Source: Actinobacteria bacterium 13_1_20CM_4_69_9 (GTDB taxonomy: Bacteria > Actinomycetota > Thermoleophilia > Gaiellales > Gaiellaceae). Taken from it: a DNA stretch of 18,669 nt. The notes beneath the pieces were generated by a model. It ran no database searches. It was not told where the DNA came from and was given only the letters and a program-made list of their open reading frames with translations. The position numbers and the translations under genes were made by a program. Position 1 is the first letter of the stretch; every line of letters begins with the position of its first letter. The stretch spans positions 1 through 18,669 of the forward strand of contig MNJC01000077.1 in the NCBI GenBank assembly GCA_001920085.1, in the 5' to 3' direction. Positions 1-7,149 of the stretch are shown here, piece after piece.

Positions 1-469
1 AGAGGACGCCGAGCCCCGGGTTCGCTCCGTACGCCCCGCTCTCGAGCACGCCGGAGATCAGGAGCACACCGAAGCCGACGAACGGGATCGCCGCGAGCGA
101 CGAGCGTTGCGGCCGCTCGCCGAGCATCGCCCACGCAAGCAACCCGACGAGGACGACCTGTGTATTGCCGAGAACCGTCGCCAGGCCTGCGCCCACCTGC
201 TCGATCCCGTTGTGCCACAGGATCAGGTCGGCGGCGAAGAACGCGCCCGCGAGGCAGGCGAGCCGCACCGCGCGACGCGGCGGCTTGCCGTAACGGCGTG
301 TCTCACGGCGCGCGAGCAGCCAGAGCGGCGGCAGGGCAAACAGGCAGCGGTAGAACGCGCCCGTCGACGGCGACACGTGCGAAAGCCGGAACAGGATGCC
401 GGAGAACGCGATCGCAACCGCGCCGACGAGCACGGCCAACACAGGCCTCTGGCCGACGCCGCGCAGCAC
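1..469 (-). CDS. EamA/DMT-family membrane transporter, 3' part cut by window edge
   Basis: The visible N-terminal 156 or so residues are hydrophobic and carry a typical EamA (drug/metabolite exporter) pattern: a first helix VLVGAVAIAFSGILF, a short loop with SPSTGAFYR, a helix before a basic RRETRRYGK loop, then WHNGIEQVGAGLATVLGNTQ followed by further helices. Such proteins have ten helices in two EamA repeats and export small metabolites across the inner membrane; the substrate cannot be told. An in-frame TAG lies three codons before the GTG at 469, so that GTG is the first usable start; no good Shine-Dalgarno is seen. It begins 15 nt after the stop of the secreted-repeat gene, so the two are probably co-transcribed. 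The gene runs off the left edge, so the second repeat is not seen. The family call is firm, the substrate unknown. Confidence 0.8.
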   Translation of the reverse strand, partial: MLRGVGQRPVLAVLVGAVAIAFSGILFRLSHVSPSTGAFYRCLFALPPLWLLARRETRRYGKPPRRAVRLACLAGAFFAADLILWHNGIEQVGAGLATVLGNTQVVLVGLLAWAMLGERPQRSSLAAIPFVGFGVLLISGVLESGAYGANPGLGVL

Positions 470-484
470 GGCGACACGCTACCG

Positions 485-985
485 CTATGGGCCGTAGCCA
501 CCTCCATAGCCACCGGTCGACGTCGGTGGCGGCGCGCCCGAGCCGGCGGAGACGGTCGCTACGCGCCAGATGCCGACGTCCTTGAAGCCGTTGCCCGTCA
601 CGTCGCCGGGCGCCTTGTCCCGGACGAACGCGTACAGCGGGCCGCCGCGATACGCAACGTGCCGGCGGCCGTCGCGACGCTTCACGACACCGAGGTGGGC
701 GACGCCGGTGGCGACTAAGCCCCTGGCGATCGTCAGCGGCTTCCAGAGGGACAGACACGTCTTCGTGGTGCAGACGAACCTGCCGTTCCGCTCGACGCTC
801 AGGCTGTACAGCGACATGCCTTTGCGGTTGACGAGGATCTTCTTGCCGAGCGTTTTGTTCGTTGCCGTCATGACGACGCGAACGTGCTCCGCACCGCTCG
901 CGCGGATCGCGTAGAACGCGGCGACGGCGCCGAGCAATGCGACGAGTGCAACTGCTGCCCCGAGACGAGTTGCGGCTCTTTCCAT
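485..985 (-). CDS. Secreted-repeat protein (COG4315 / Lipoprotein_15 type)
   Basis: 166 residues. An N-terminal hydrophobic segment (about 8-27) acts as a signal peptide or anchor. The body holds two copies of the short 'secreted repeat of unknown function' seen in actinobacterial lipoproteins: LVNRKGMSLYSL with the Cys pair CTTKTC and SLWKPL, then a second unit around HVAYRGGPLYAFVRDKAPGDVTG and GIWRVA. The tail is Gly/Pro/Tyr-rich (GGYGGGYGP). No lipobox Cys is evident, so it is more likely secreted or membrane-anchored than lipidated. The ATG at 985 has a good GGGAGG Shine-Dalgarno six nt upstream, which decides the start. It lies 78 nt downstream of radA and 15 nt upstream of the EamA gene. 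The biological role of the family is not known; a redox or scavenging role is sometimes suggested but nothing here tests it. Confidence 0.85.
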   Translation of the reverse strand: MERAATRLGAAVALVALLGAVAAFYAIRASGAEHVRVVMTATNKTLGKKILVNRKGMSLYSLSVERNGRFVCTTKTCLSLWKPLTIARGLVATGVAHLGVVKRRDGRRHVAYRGGPLYAFVRDKAPGDVTGNGFKDVGIWRVATVSAGSGAPPPTSTGGYGGGYGP

Positions 986-1013
986 GAGAGCCTCCCGGGT
1001 TGGAGTGAACGTC

Positions 1014-1042
1014 TATGTAGGTCTACGGCTGAGGCACTCCAA
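1014..1042 (-). promoter_or_regulatory. Possible promoter of the secreted-repeat gene, inside an inverted repeat
   Basis: On the minus strand TTGGAG (1042-1037) and TACATA (1019-1014) are separated by 17 nt. The -35 lies in one arm of a perfect 9-bp inverted repeat, CACTCCAAC at 1035-1043 and GTTGGAGTG at 999-1007. The other arm falls just before the Shine-Dalgarno. The -10 match is modest. Confidence 0.35.
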
Positions 1043-1063
1043 CGGATTCCGTCGGGTGGCGAA

Positions 1064-2356
1064 CTAGACGAGCGCCGCCGCGATCGCCTTGCCGAGCGTC
1101 TCGGTCCCGGCCGGCGTGATCACGTGCTTGATCCCCAGCTTCGCGCACTCCTCGAGGCGCCGCTCCGCCTGCGCAGCCTGCCGAAGTCGTCCCGTCAGCC
1201 CGATCTCCCCGAAGGCGGCGAGGCCGTCCTTCGTCGGCGTCCCCTTCGCAGCCGAGGCGATTGCCAGCGCAACCGCGAGGTCGGCGCCGGGCTCGTCGAT
1301 CCGCACGCCGCCGGCGACGTTGACGAACACGTCGGCGTTCCCGAGCGCGACGCGAGCGTGCCGGCCGAGCACGGCGACGATCATTGCGAGCCGTTTCGGA
1401 TCGACACCGGTCGCAACGCGCCGTGGCATGGCGAGGTCGCTCGGTGCGACGAGCGCCTGGATCTCGAGCAGGATCGGACGCGTTCCTTCGAGCGCGCACG
1501 CTACCGCCGAGCCGATCTCGCTTCCGGCGGAGCGGCCGAAGACCTCCGACGGATCGGGCACCCCGACCAGCCCCGTGCCCGTCATCTCGAATACGCCGAG
1601 CTCGTTCGTGGAGCCAAACCGGTTCTTCGTCGCGCGCAAGATGCGGTGCGCGTGGTAGCGGTCGCCTTCGAACTGCAGCACGCAGTCCACGAGATGCTCG
1701 AGCACGCGCGGGCCTGCGACCGAGCCGTCCTTCGTCACGTGGCCGACGAGGATGGTCGCGACGCCGAGCTCCTTGGCCGTGCGCATCAGGCGCGACGCCG
1801 CCTCCCGCACCTGCGCGACAGAACCCGGGGCCGAGCCGATCTCAGCGGCATGGAGGGTCTGCACCGAGTCGATCACGCACACGTCGGGACGCTCCGCCTC
1901 GAGCGTGGCGCACACGGTCTCGAGGTCAGTCTCGGCGAGGATCTCGACGCGCGCGGCGCCGCCCAGCCGCTCGGCGCGAAGCTTGACCTGGGCGACCGAT
2001 TCCTCGCCGGTGACGAGCAGCGCGCGGCGCTGCTCCGACATCTCCGCGAGCGCGGTGAGCAGGAGCGTCGACTTGCCGACGCCGGGCTCACCCCCGACCA
2101 GCACGAGTGAAGCGGGAACGAGGCCGCCGCCAAGGACGCGGTCGAGCTCCGCAACGCCCGTCGAGATCCGCTCGGCCTCGGTCGCCTCGACGTCGACGAG
2201 GCGGAGCAGCGGCTGCGGCGGCGCTTTCGCGCCGGGCGCGCCGACGACGTCCTCGATCAGCGTTCCGAAGGCGTTGCAGCCCGGGCATTTCCCGAACCAC
2301 CGGCCGGCGGAATAGCCGCAGTCGGTGCAGGCGTAAGTGACGGCAGGCTTGGCGAT
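1064..2356 (-). CDS. radA: DNA repair protein RadA (Sms), apparent ATC start
   Basis: RadA is a RecA-like ATPase with a C-terminal Lon-protease-like fold; it drives branch migration of recombination intermediates. If read from ATC at 2356 the protein has 430 residues, near the family norm of about 450. Visible in order: a C4 zinc finger (CTDC and CPGC, residues about 10-26), Walker A GEPGVGKST, Walker B VCVIDSVQTL, the RadA-specific KNRFG motif, and the Lon-like domain ending with a GEIGLTGRLR segment. No ATG, GTG, TTG or CTG lies between the in-frame TAA (2359-2357) and the zinc finger. The first canonical in-frame start is the GTG at 2104, just before Walker A, which would remove the finger. 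The N-terminus from ATC reads xAKPAVTYAC, matching the usual MAK start. Identity is certain; the start is unusual. Confidence 0.95.
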   Translation of the reverse strand: MAKPAVTYACTDCGYSAGRWFGKCPGCNAFGTLIEDVVGAPGAKAPPQPLLRLVDVEATEAERISTGVAELDRVLGGGLVPASLVLVGGEPGVGKSTLLLTALAEMSEQRRALLVTGEESVAQVKLRAERLGGAARVEILAETDLETVCATLEAERPDVCVIDSVQTLHAAEIGSAPGSVAQVREAASRLMRTAKELGVATILVGHVTKDGSVAGPRVLEHLVDCVLQFEGDRYHAHRILRATKNRFGSTNELGVFEMTGTGLVGVPDPSEVFGRSAGSEIGSAVACALEGTRPILLEIQALVAPSDLAMPRRVATGVDPKRLAMIVAVLGRHARVALGNADVFVNVAGGVRIDEPGADLAVALAIASAAKGTPTKDGLAAFGEIGLTGRLRQAAQAERRLEECAKLGIKHVITPAGTETLGKAIAAALV

Positions 2357-2362
2357 TTAGCC

Positions 2363-2368
2363 ATCCTA
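2363..2368 (-). promoter_or_regulatory. Candidate -10 box for radA
   Basis: TAGGAT on the minus strand lies six nt before the ATC taken as the radA start, the spacing of a leaderless actinobacterial transcript. The same bases give AGGA seven nt before ATC, which could instead be a Shine-Dalgarno. Both readings place initiation at the ATC. No convincing -35 is seen. Confidence 0.35.
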
Positions 2369-2388
2369 GGAGCGGGTCCTGACGACGG

Positions 2389-2394
2389 TAGTGT
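2389..2394 (+). promoter_or_regulatory. Candidate -10 box for leaderless methyltransferase mRNA
   Basis: TAGTGT ends seven nt before the GTG start at 2402. There is no Shine-Dalgarno before that start, so transcription beginning at the GTG would explain it. No clear -35 is seen. The radA and methyltransferase starts are only 45 nt apart, so the divergent promoters overlap. Confidence 0.4.
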
Positions 2395-2401
2395 CGGGTC
2401 T

Positions 2402-3019
2402 GTGTCGATACGCGAACGAATCTTCGCCGCCGTCTACGACCCGCTCAGCGCGCGCACGGAGGAAAAGTTCGGCGCGGAGCTGAAGCGCAAGCTGCTCGTG
2501 AATGCGCACGGCCGGGTGCTCGAGATCGGCGTCGGAACGGGCCTCAGCTTCGCGCACTATCCGCCGGATGTCGAGCTCGTCGGCGTCGACGCGTCGGCGC
2601 CGATGCTGCGGCGGGCGCGGGCCCGAGCCGCGCAGCTCGGCCGCGCTGTCACGCTGATGGAGGCACCGGCCGAGGAGCTGCCGTTCGAGGAGAGCTCGTT
2701 CGACACGGTCGTGAGCCTCGCCGTCCTCTGCTCGGTGCGCGACCCGGCGCAAGCTCTCCGAGAGCTGCGGCGCGTGCTGCGTCCGGACGGCCGCTTCATC
2801 TTCCTGGAGCACGTGCGGTCGGAGGACGCGAAGCTCGCAGGCTGGCAGGACCGCCTCGAGCATCCATGGGGATGGGTCGCCGGCGGCTGCCACCCGAACC
2901 GGCGCACGCTCGAGGCGATCGAGTCGGCGGGCTTCGAGCTCGTCGAGGTCGAGCACAGGGATCTGCCCGAGATCCCGCGGCTCGTGCGACCGAACGTCAT
3001 GGGGTGGGGACGCGTCTAG
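2402..3019 (+). CDS. SAM-dependent class I methyltransferase, METTL7-like
   Basis: 205 residues, single Rossmann-type methyltransferase domain. Motif I is VLEIGVGTGLSF (about 39-50), the acidic ribose-binding residue follows in VGVDAS, then PFEESSFDTVVS (motif II), and a post-motif ELRRVLRPDGRFIFLEHV. The C-terminal part, with LCSVRD, WQDRLEHPWGWVAGGCHPNR and LVRPNVMGWGRV, resembles the METTL7/thiol-methyltransferase-like branch of the UbiE-type group, in which an aligned VRPHIYGYA-like end is known. The likely chemistry is transfer of a methyl group from SAM to a small molecule or lipid thiol; the substrate is not determined. It is transcribed divergently from radA, and its TAG stop overlaps the stop of the opposing membrane gene within one CTAG. 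The GTG start at 2402 is chosen because the protein start and the -10 spacing agree. Confidence 0.85.
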   Translation: MSIRERIFAAVYDPLSARTEEKFGAELKRKLLVNAHGRVLEIGVGTGLSFAHYPPDVELVGVDASAPMLRRARARAAQLGRAVTLMEAPAEELPFEESSFDTVVSLAVLCSVRDPAQALRELRRVLRPDGRFIFLEHVRSEDAKLAGWQDRLEHPWGWVAGGCHPNRRTLEAIESAGFELVEVEHRDLPEIPRLVRPNVMGWGRV

Positions 3020-3600
3020 CGCTCGTCGAAGCCGACGTGCCCGGACACGCCGTCCTGCAGGTGGTCCATCGACGGGAGTGTCAGCGTCGCGAGGGCGACC
3101 CCGGCGACGATCGACAGCGTCGCGGCGGCAAGCCTCATGGAGATCCCCGGCACGCGTGGCCGCAGTGCGCGCCACAGCAACCCGACGCGCGTGAGGAAGT
3201 GCAGGCCGAACGCGCCGACCCAGACGACGAAGCTCGCCTTGTGCAGGCCGACGAGGCTGCCCTGCGTCTGGCCGAGCGCCAGCAGCGCCACGCCCGTCCC
3301 GAACAGGACGATCGTCGAAGCGACGAGCACCGGCGCGACGACAAGCCGAATCGCGAGCTGAGGCGGTCCGCGGCGGACGTACTCCTCGCTGCCGGCGTAG
3401 TAGCGGACCATCCGCCAGCCCGCGCTCGCGAGCTTCACGGCTACGACCGGCACGAGCAGCATGCCGATGAACGCGTGCACGGTCAGCAGGGAGCGAACGT
3501 TCAGCAGCGTCGCGGCCTCGGCCAGGAGCAGCGGCACCAGCAGCGCAGCGACGATCGCCGTCAGCTGCTCGTTTCCCCTACTACCGCCGAAGCGGCGCAC
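3016..3600 (-). CDS. Multi-pass membrane protein with cytochrome-b-like histidines, behind clpC
   Basis: 194 residues with about five predicted helices (roughly 13-31, 41-60, 84-108, 117-138, 149-171). Histidines H42 at the start of helix 2, and H120 and H134 fourteen residues apart in helix 4, are arranged like b-type haem ligands in small membrane cytochromes (b561 / DUF4405-like), but I do not recognise a specific family and haem binding is an inference. The loop between helices 2 and 3 is charged (SEEYVRR). The GTG start at 3600 lies four nt after the clpC stop with no clear Shine-Dalgarno, suggesting translational coupling to clpC. It converges with the methyltransferase gene, sharing the CTAG at 3016-3019 for both stops. 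It could equally be an unrelated four- or five-helix protein whose His residues are incidental. Confidence 0.7.
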   Translation of the reverse strand: MRRFGGSRGNEQLTAIVAALLVPLLLAEAATLLNVRSLLTVHAFIGMLLVPVVAVKLASAGWRMVRYYAGSEEYVRRGPPQLAIRLVVAPVLVASTIVLFGTGVALLALGQTQGSLVGLHKASFVVWVGAFGLHFLTRVGLLWRALRPRVPGISMRLAAATLSIVAGVALATLTLPSMDHLQDGVSGHVGFDER

Positions 3601-3604
3601 GCCG

Positions 3605-6127
3605 TTACTCGGGCGCGAGCTCTTCGTCCGTCTCGTCGGAGGGCTGCACCGGCGGGACGGTGACCTTCTCCGGCGTGACCTCGCCCGGAATGACGGTCAT
3701 GTCGACTTCCTCCGTGTCGCCCTTGCGCGCGACGAGGATCGTCGAGCCCGGTTCGAGCGAGCGGCCGAGGACGAAGTCGGCGAGCGGATCTTCGATCACG
3801 CGCTGGATCGCACGGCGCAGCGGCCGGGCGCCCATCGCGGGGTCGTAGCCCTTCTCGACCAGCAGCTCCTTGGCCTCGTCCGTCAGCTCGATCACAACCT
3901 CGTGAGTCGCCATCTGCTCGCGGACGCGCTTCATCTGGATGTCGACGATGGTGAGGATCTCTTCCTTCGTGAGCTTGTGGAAGACGATGACCTCGTCGAT
4001 GCGGTTGAGCAGCTCGGGCCGGAAGACCTTCTTCAGCTCACCCATGACGCGGTTCTTCATGTCGTCGTAGGACATGCCCGTGTCGTCGCCCATCGTGAAG
4101 CCGAGTGATTGGTTCTTCGAGATCTGGCCCGCGCCGATGTTCGAGGTCATGACGATGATCGTGTTGCGGAAGTCGACGCGGCGTCCCTGGGCATCGGTGA
4201 GCTTCCCCTCCTCCAGGATCTGGAGCAGGATGTTGAACACGTCCGGATGCGCCTTCTCGATCTCGTCGAGGAGCAGCACCGAGTACGGCTTCCGGCGCAC
4301 GGCCTCGGTGAGCTGGCCGCCTTCGTCGTACCCGATGTAGCCGGGGGGCGAGCCGACGAGCCGGGACACGGAGTGCTTCTCCATGTACTCGGACATGTCG
4401 ACCTGGATCATCGCGTCCTCGTCGCCGAACAGGAACTCGGCGAGCGTGCGCGCCAGCTCGGTCTTCCCCACGCCCGACGGGCCGAGGAAGATGAACGAGC
4501 CGGTCGGCCGCTTCGGGTCCTTGATGCCTGCGCGCGCGCGGCGGATCGAGCGCGAGACGGCGACGATCGCCTCTTCCTGCCCGATCACGCGCTTGTGCAG
4601 CTCGTCCTCCATGCGCGTCAGGCGCGCGGACTCCGCCTCGGTCAGCTTGAAGACCGGGATGCCCGTCCACATCGAGACGATGTCCGCGATCTCGTCCTCG
4701 CCGACCTCGGGTTGCTCGGTCTCGGCCTCGTTCTGGCGCCAGTTCTCCTCGAGCTCGCGCTTCTTCTGCGTCAGCTTGCGCTCCTTGTCGCGCAGCGACG
4801 CGGCCTTCTCGAACTCCTGGTTCTCGATCGCGTCTTCCTTGTCCTTGCGGACCTTCTCGATCTCCTCCTCGAGCTCCCGGTAGCGCGGCGGGGCGCTCAT
4901 CGTGCGGATGCGCATGCGCGAGCCGGCCTCGTCGATCAGATCGATCGCCTTGTCGGGGAGGTGGCGGTCCTGGATGTAGCGGTCCGCGAGTGACGCCGCG
5001 GCGTGCAGCGCCTCGTCGGAGATCTTGCAGCGGTGGTGCGCCTCGTAGCGGTCGCGCAGCCCGCGCAGGATCTGCACGGTGTCGTCGACGGACGGCTCGT
5101 CGACGCGGATCTGCTGGAAGCGCCGCTCCAGCGCCGCGTCGCGCTCGAGGTACTTGCGGTACTCGTCGAGCGTCGTCGCGCCGATCGTCTGCAATTCACC
5201 GCGGGCCAGAGCCGGCTTGAGGATCGACGCTGCGTCGATCGCACCTTCCGCCGCGCCGGCGCCGACGAGATTATGCAGCTCGTCGATGAACAGGATGATG
5301 TCGCCGCGCTGCTGGATCTCCTTCATGACCTTCTTCAGCCGCTCTTCGAACTCGCCGCGGTACTTCGAGCCGGCGACGAGCGCGGCGAGGTCGAGCGAGT
5401 AGATCTGCTTGCCCTTCAGGAGCTCGGGCACCTGGCCGTTGGCGATGCGCTGCGCGAGACCTTCGACGACGGCGGTCTTGCCGACGCCGGGCTCGCCGAT
5501 CAGCACGGGATTGTTCTTCTGGCGGCGCGAGAGGATCTGCATGATCCGCTCGATCTCGGTCTGGCGACCGACGACCGGATCCAGCTTCCCCTCGCCCGCC
5601 TGCTTCGTGAAGTTGCGGCCGAACTGGTCGAGCAGCTTCGAGCTCTTCGCCTTCTCGCCAGGCGCGGCGGCGCCGCCCTGCTGGCGCCGGCCGGGACCGG
5701 AGAGCATGCGGATGATCTCGTTGCGAATCTTGTCTGCGTCGGCGTCGAAGTCGAGCAGGATGCGCGCGGCGACGCCTTCGTTCTCGCGCACGAGGCCGAG
5801 CAGGATGTGCTCGGTGCCGATGTAGTTGTGGCCGAGGCTCAGCGCTTCGCGCAGCGCGAGCTCCAGCACCTTCTTCGCGCGCGGCGTGAACGGGATCTGC
5901 CCCGTCGTGACCTCGTCGCCCTGGCCGACGATGCGTGCGACCTGCGCGCGCACCTCCTCGACCGTGATGTCGAGCGACTCGAGCACACGCGCGGCGAGCC
6001 CTTCCTCTTCGCGCAACAGCCCGAGCAGGATGTGCTCCGTGCCGATGTAGTTGTGCTTGAGCGCCCTCGCCTCGTCCTGGGCGAGGACGACGACCTGCCG
6101 TGCCCGTTCGGTGAAGCGTTCGAACAA
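3605..6127 (-). CDS. clpC: AAA+ unfoldase ClpC of the ClpCP protease
   Basis: 840 residues, the usual ClpC length. The N-domain has two Clp repeats, each with HNYIGTEHILLGL (about 25-37 and 100-112). AAA-1 has Walker A GEPGVGKT (211-218) and Walker B ILFIDE (278-283). The middle domain is a coiled coil with a UVR motif (about 418-453), a hallmark of ClpC rather than ClpB or ClpA. AAA-2 has Walker A GPSGVGKT (549-556), pore loop GYIGY (596-600) and Walker B VLLLDE (617-622). The C-terminus ends in an acidic tail (DETDEELAPE). The protein unfolds substrates and feeds them to ClpP in the cytoplasm. The TTG start at 6127 is supported by a strong AGGAAGGAAGGA Shine-Dalgarno region and by the conserved MFERFTERARQV start. 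A small membrane protein follows four nt downstream. Confidence 0.98.
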   Translation of the reverse strand: MFERFTERARQVVVLAQDEARALKHNYIGTEHILLGLLREEEGLAARVLESLDITVEEVRAQVARIVGQGDEVTTGQIPFTPRAKKVLELALREALSLGHNYIGTEHILLGLVRENEGVAARILLDFDADADKIRNEIIRMLSGPGRRQQGGAAAPGEKAKSSKLLDQFGRNFTKQAGEGKLDPVVGRQTEIERIMQILSRRQKNNPVLIGEPGVGKTAVVEGLAQRIANGQVPELLKGKQIYSLDLAALVAGSKYRGEFEERLKKVMKEIQQRGDIILFIDELHNLVGAGAAEGAIDAASILKPALARGELQTIGATTLDEYRKYLERDAALERRFQQIRVDEPSVDDTVQILRGLRDRYEAHHRCKISDEALHAAASLADRYIQDRHLPDKAIDLIDEAGSRMRIRTMSAPPRYRELEEEIEKVRKDKEDAIENQEFEKAASLRDKERKLTQKKRELEENWRQNEAETEQPEVGEDEIADIVSMWTGIPVFKLTEAESARLTRMEDELHKRVIGQEEAIVAVSRSIRRARAGIKDPKRPTGSFIFLGPSGVGKTELARTLAEFLFGDEDAMIQVDMSEYMEKHSVSRLVGSPPGYIGYDEGGQLTEAVRRKPYSVLLLDEIEKAHPDVFNILLQILEEGKLTDAQGRRVDFRNTIIVMTSNIGAGQISKNQSLGFTMGDDTGMSYDDMKNRVMGELKKVFRPELLNRIDEVIVFHKLTKEEILTIVDIQMKRVREQMATHEVVIELTDEAKELLVEKGYDPAMGARPLRRAIQRVIEDPLADFVLGRSLEPGSTILVARKGDTEEVDMTVIPGEVTPEKVTVPPVQPSDETDEELAPE

Positions 6128-6157
6128 CTGCGTCCTTCCTTCCTAGCCGGGACGGTC

Positions 6158-6163
6158 ATCGTA
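6158..6163 (-). promoter_or_regulatory. Weak candidate -10 box for clpC
   Basis: TACGAT on the minus strand lies about 30 nt before the clpC TTG and leaves room for the purine-rich Shine-Dalgarno. The hexamer at the expected -35 position is poor. No CtsR-like direct repeat was recognised in the 6128-6343 gap. The rest of that gap holds only the plus-strand promoter described below. Confidence 0.3.
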
Positions 6164-6303
6164 GCCCAGCTAGCGGCGGCTATGCCCCGCGGCTTTACGG
6201 GATCCTTACTCGGTTATCGGCACGAGCGCTGTAGGCCTTACCCTGGCTTTTCAGCGTCCAGCGCGGCGCGTGATTCTGGTAGTTCGGCGACCGGGGTGCC
6301 GGT

Positions 6304-6309
6304 TATACT
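6304..6309 (+). promoter_or_regulatory. Candidate -10 box for the Thr/Ser-repeat protein gene
   Basis: TATACT is a near-consensus sigma-A -10 in otherwise GC-rich DNA. It lies 34 nt before the TTG start at 6344, leaving a leader that carries GGGAG and AGGGGA ahead of the start. The -35 region is weak. Confidence 0.5.
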
Positions 6310-6343
6310 CGCCGCTCTGCGGTAGCTAGGGAGTAGGGGACAT

Positions 6344-7147
6344 TTGACTGCGGCAAGGAAGCGCCTCTGGGCGCCTGTCACGATTGCGCTGCTAATCGCC
6401 GGGATCGGCTTCGCCGGGTACGCAACTGCTGCCACTTTTTCGCTGCAGGACCCGAAGCATCACGTGATCATCTGCCATGCCACGGGCTCGGCCAATCACC
6501 CCTACGTGGCGATCAACGTCGCGTACCAGGGCGGCTGGGTCGACGGTCACGACCAGCATTCCGGGGACTTCATCCTCACAGACCCGGCCGATCCCGGCGA
6601 GCACCTGCCCGATTCCGACTGCGGCGGCCTGACGACCTCCACGAGCACGAGCACCAGCACGTCCACGTCCACGTCCACGTCCACGTCGACGTCCACGTCC
6701 ACCTCGACTTCGACGTCCAACTCGACGTCGACCTCGACGTCGACGAACCGCACGACGAGCACCTCGGGCGTCGCCGGCACGACGACGACGTCCGGATCCG
6801 GCGGCACGACGACCACGGGTCCGCTGACGCCGCCGACCGTCCCGTGCCCGGCGGGCGCGATCCGCATCTCGCAGAGCGTCGTGATGGTCGGACGTGACAC
6901 GGTCGTCGTGATCCGCGTCCTCGCCGACGGCCACCCGCTCGCCCGTGCGACCGTGGACATCCTCGGAGCCGGCATCTCGACGACCCGCGTGACCGACGCG
7001 AACGGCGTCGTCAGGCTCAGGCTCAGTCCGCGATCGGCCGGCGTCGTCCGGCTCCAGGTCGTCGTGCGGAGGAGTTGCCCCGCGACGTCCCGCCTGCTGC
7101 GTGCAGTCGCGTCCTTCCGGCCGCCGACGCCGAACTTCACCGGCTAG
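6344..7147 (+). CDS. Exported protein: CHATGS domain, Thr/Ser repeat, Ig-like domain
   Basis: 267 residues. An N-terminal signal/anchor (about 8-30) ends with an ATA-ATF region that could be cleaved. Residues about 38-95 form a small domain with HVIICHATGS, PYVAINV and GHDQHSGDF; this ICHATGSxxxPYV...H..DF pattern recurs in actinobacterial secreted proteins, function unknown, and its Cys and His residues could bind metal. A Thr/Ser-dipeptide linker (about 97-150) follows, then a C-terminal beta-rich domain (about 165-267) that looks like a bacterial Ig-like or carboxypeptidase-regulatory fold (RVTDANGVVRLRL). The likely place is the cell surface or exterior, with the linker as a stalk that may be glycosylated. 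The TTG start at 6344 has AGGGGA and GGGAG upstream. The next gene starts two nt after the stop. No sortase motif is seen. Confidence 0.8.
   Translation: MTAARKRLWAPVTIALLIAGIGFAGYATAATFSLQDPKHHVIICHATGSANHPYVAINVAYQGGWVDGHDQHSGDFILTDPADPGEHLPDSDCGGLTTSTSTSTSTSTSTSTSTSTSTSTSTSTSNSTSTSTSTNRTTSTSGVAGTTTTSGSGGTTTTGPLTPPTVPCPAGAIRISQSVVMVGRDTVVVIRVLADGHPLARATVDILGAGISTTRVTDANGVVRLRLSPRSAGVVRLQVVVRRSCPATSRLLRAVASFRPPTPNFTG
6632..6766 (+). repeat. In-frame hexamer repeat coding (Thr-Ser)n
   Basis: A run of ACGTCC/ACCTCG/ACGTCG hexamers encodes about 20 Thr-Ser pairs, with single Asn and Asn-Arg interruptions. Part of it is a perfect ACGTCC tandem (about 6659-6687). Copy number can change by slippage without breaking the frame. 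Confidence 0.9.
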
Positions 7148-7149
7148 CC

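Noticed and set aside
1384..1986. Long Arg/Pro/Ala-rich open frames opposite radA, clpC, lysS, dus, GGDEF and subtilase
   Set aside because: They are typical antisense shadows in GC-rich DNA, without recognisable motifs, and the opposite strand codes clear proteins.
2104..2106. GTG at 2104 as the radA start
   Set aside because: It would remove the zinc finger and begin next to Walker A, although a well-formed C4 finger is encoded directly upstream in the same frame.
2363..2365. ATGGCTAAA as the radA start
   Set aside because: It is in another frame, has no Shine-Dalgarno at useful distance and overlaps the likely -10 box. It would need a frameshift to enter RadA.
6632..6766. CRISPR-like or satellite array
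   Set aside because: The repeats are in-frame hexamers without spacers and code for Thr-Ser.
6547..7140. Minus-strand open frame with a long Val-Asp repeat
   Set aside because: It is the reverse of the Thr/Ser hexamer repeat and lacks a plausible start context; the plus frame has signal peptide and domains.
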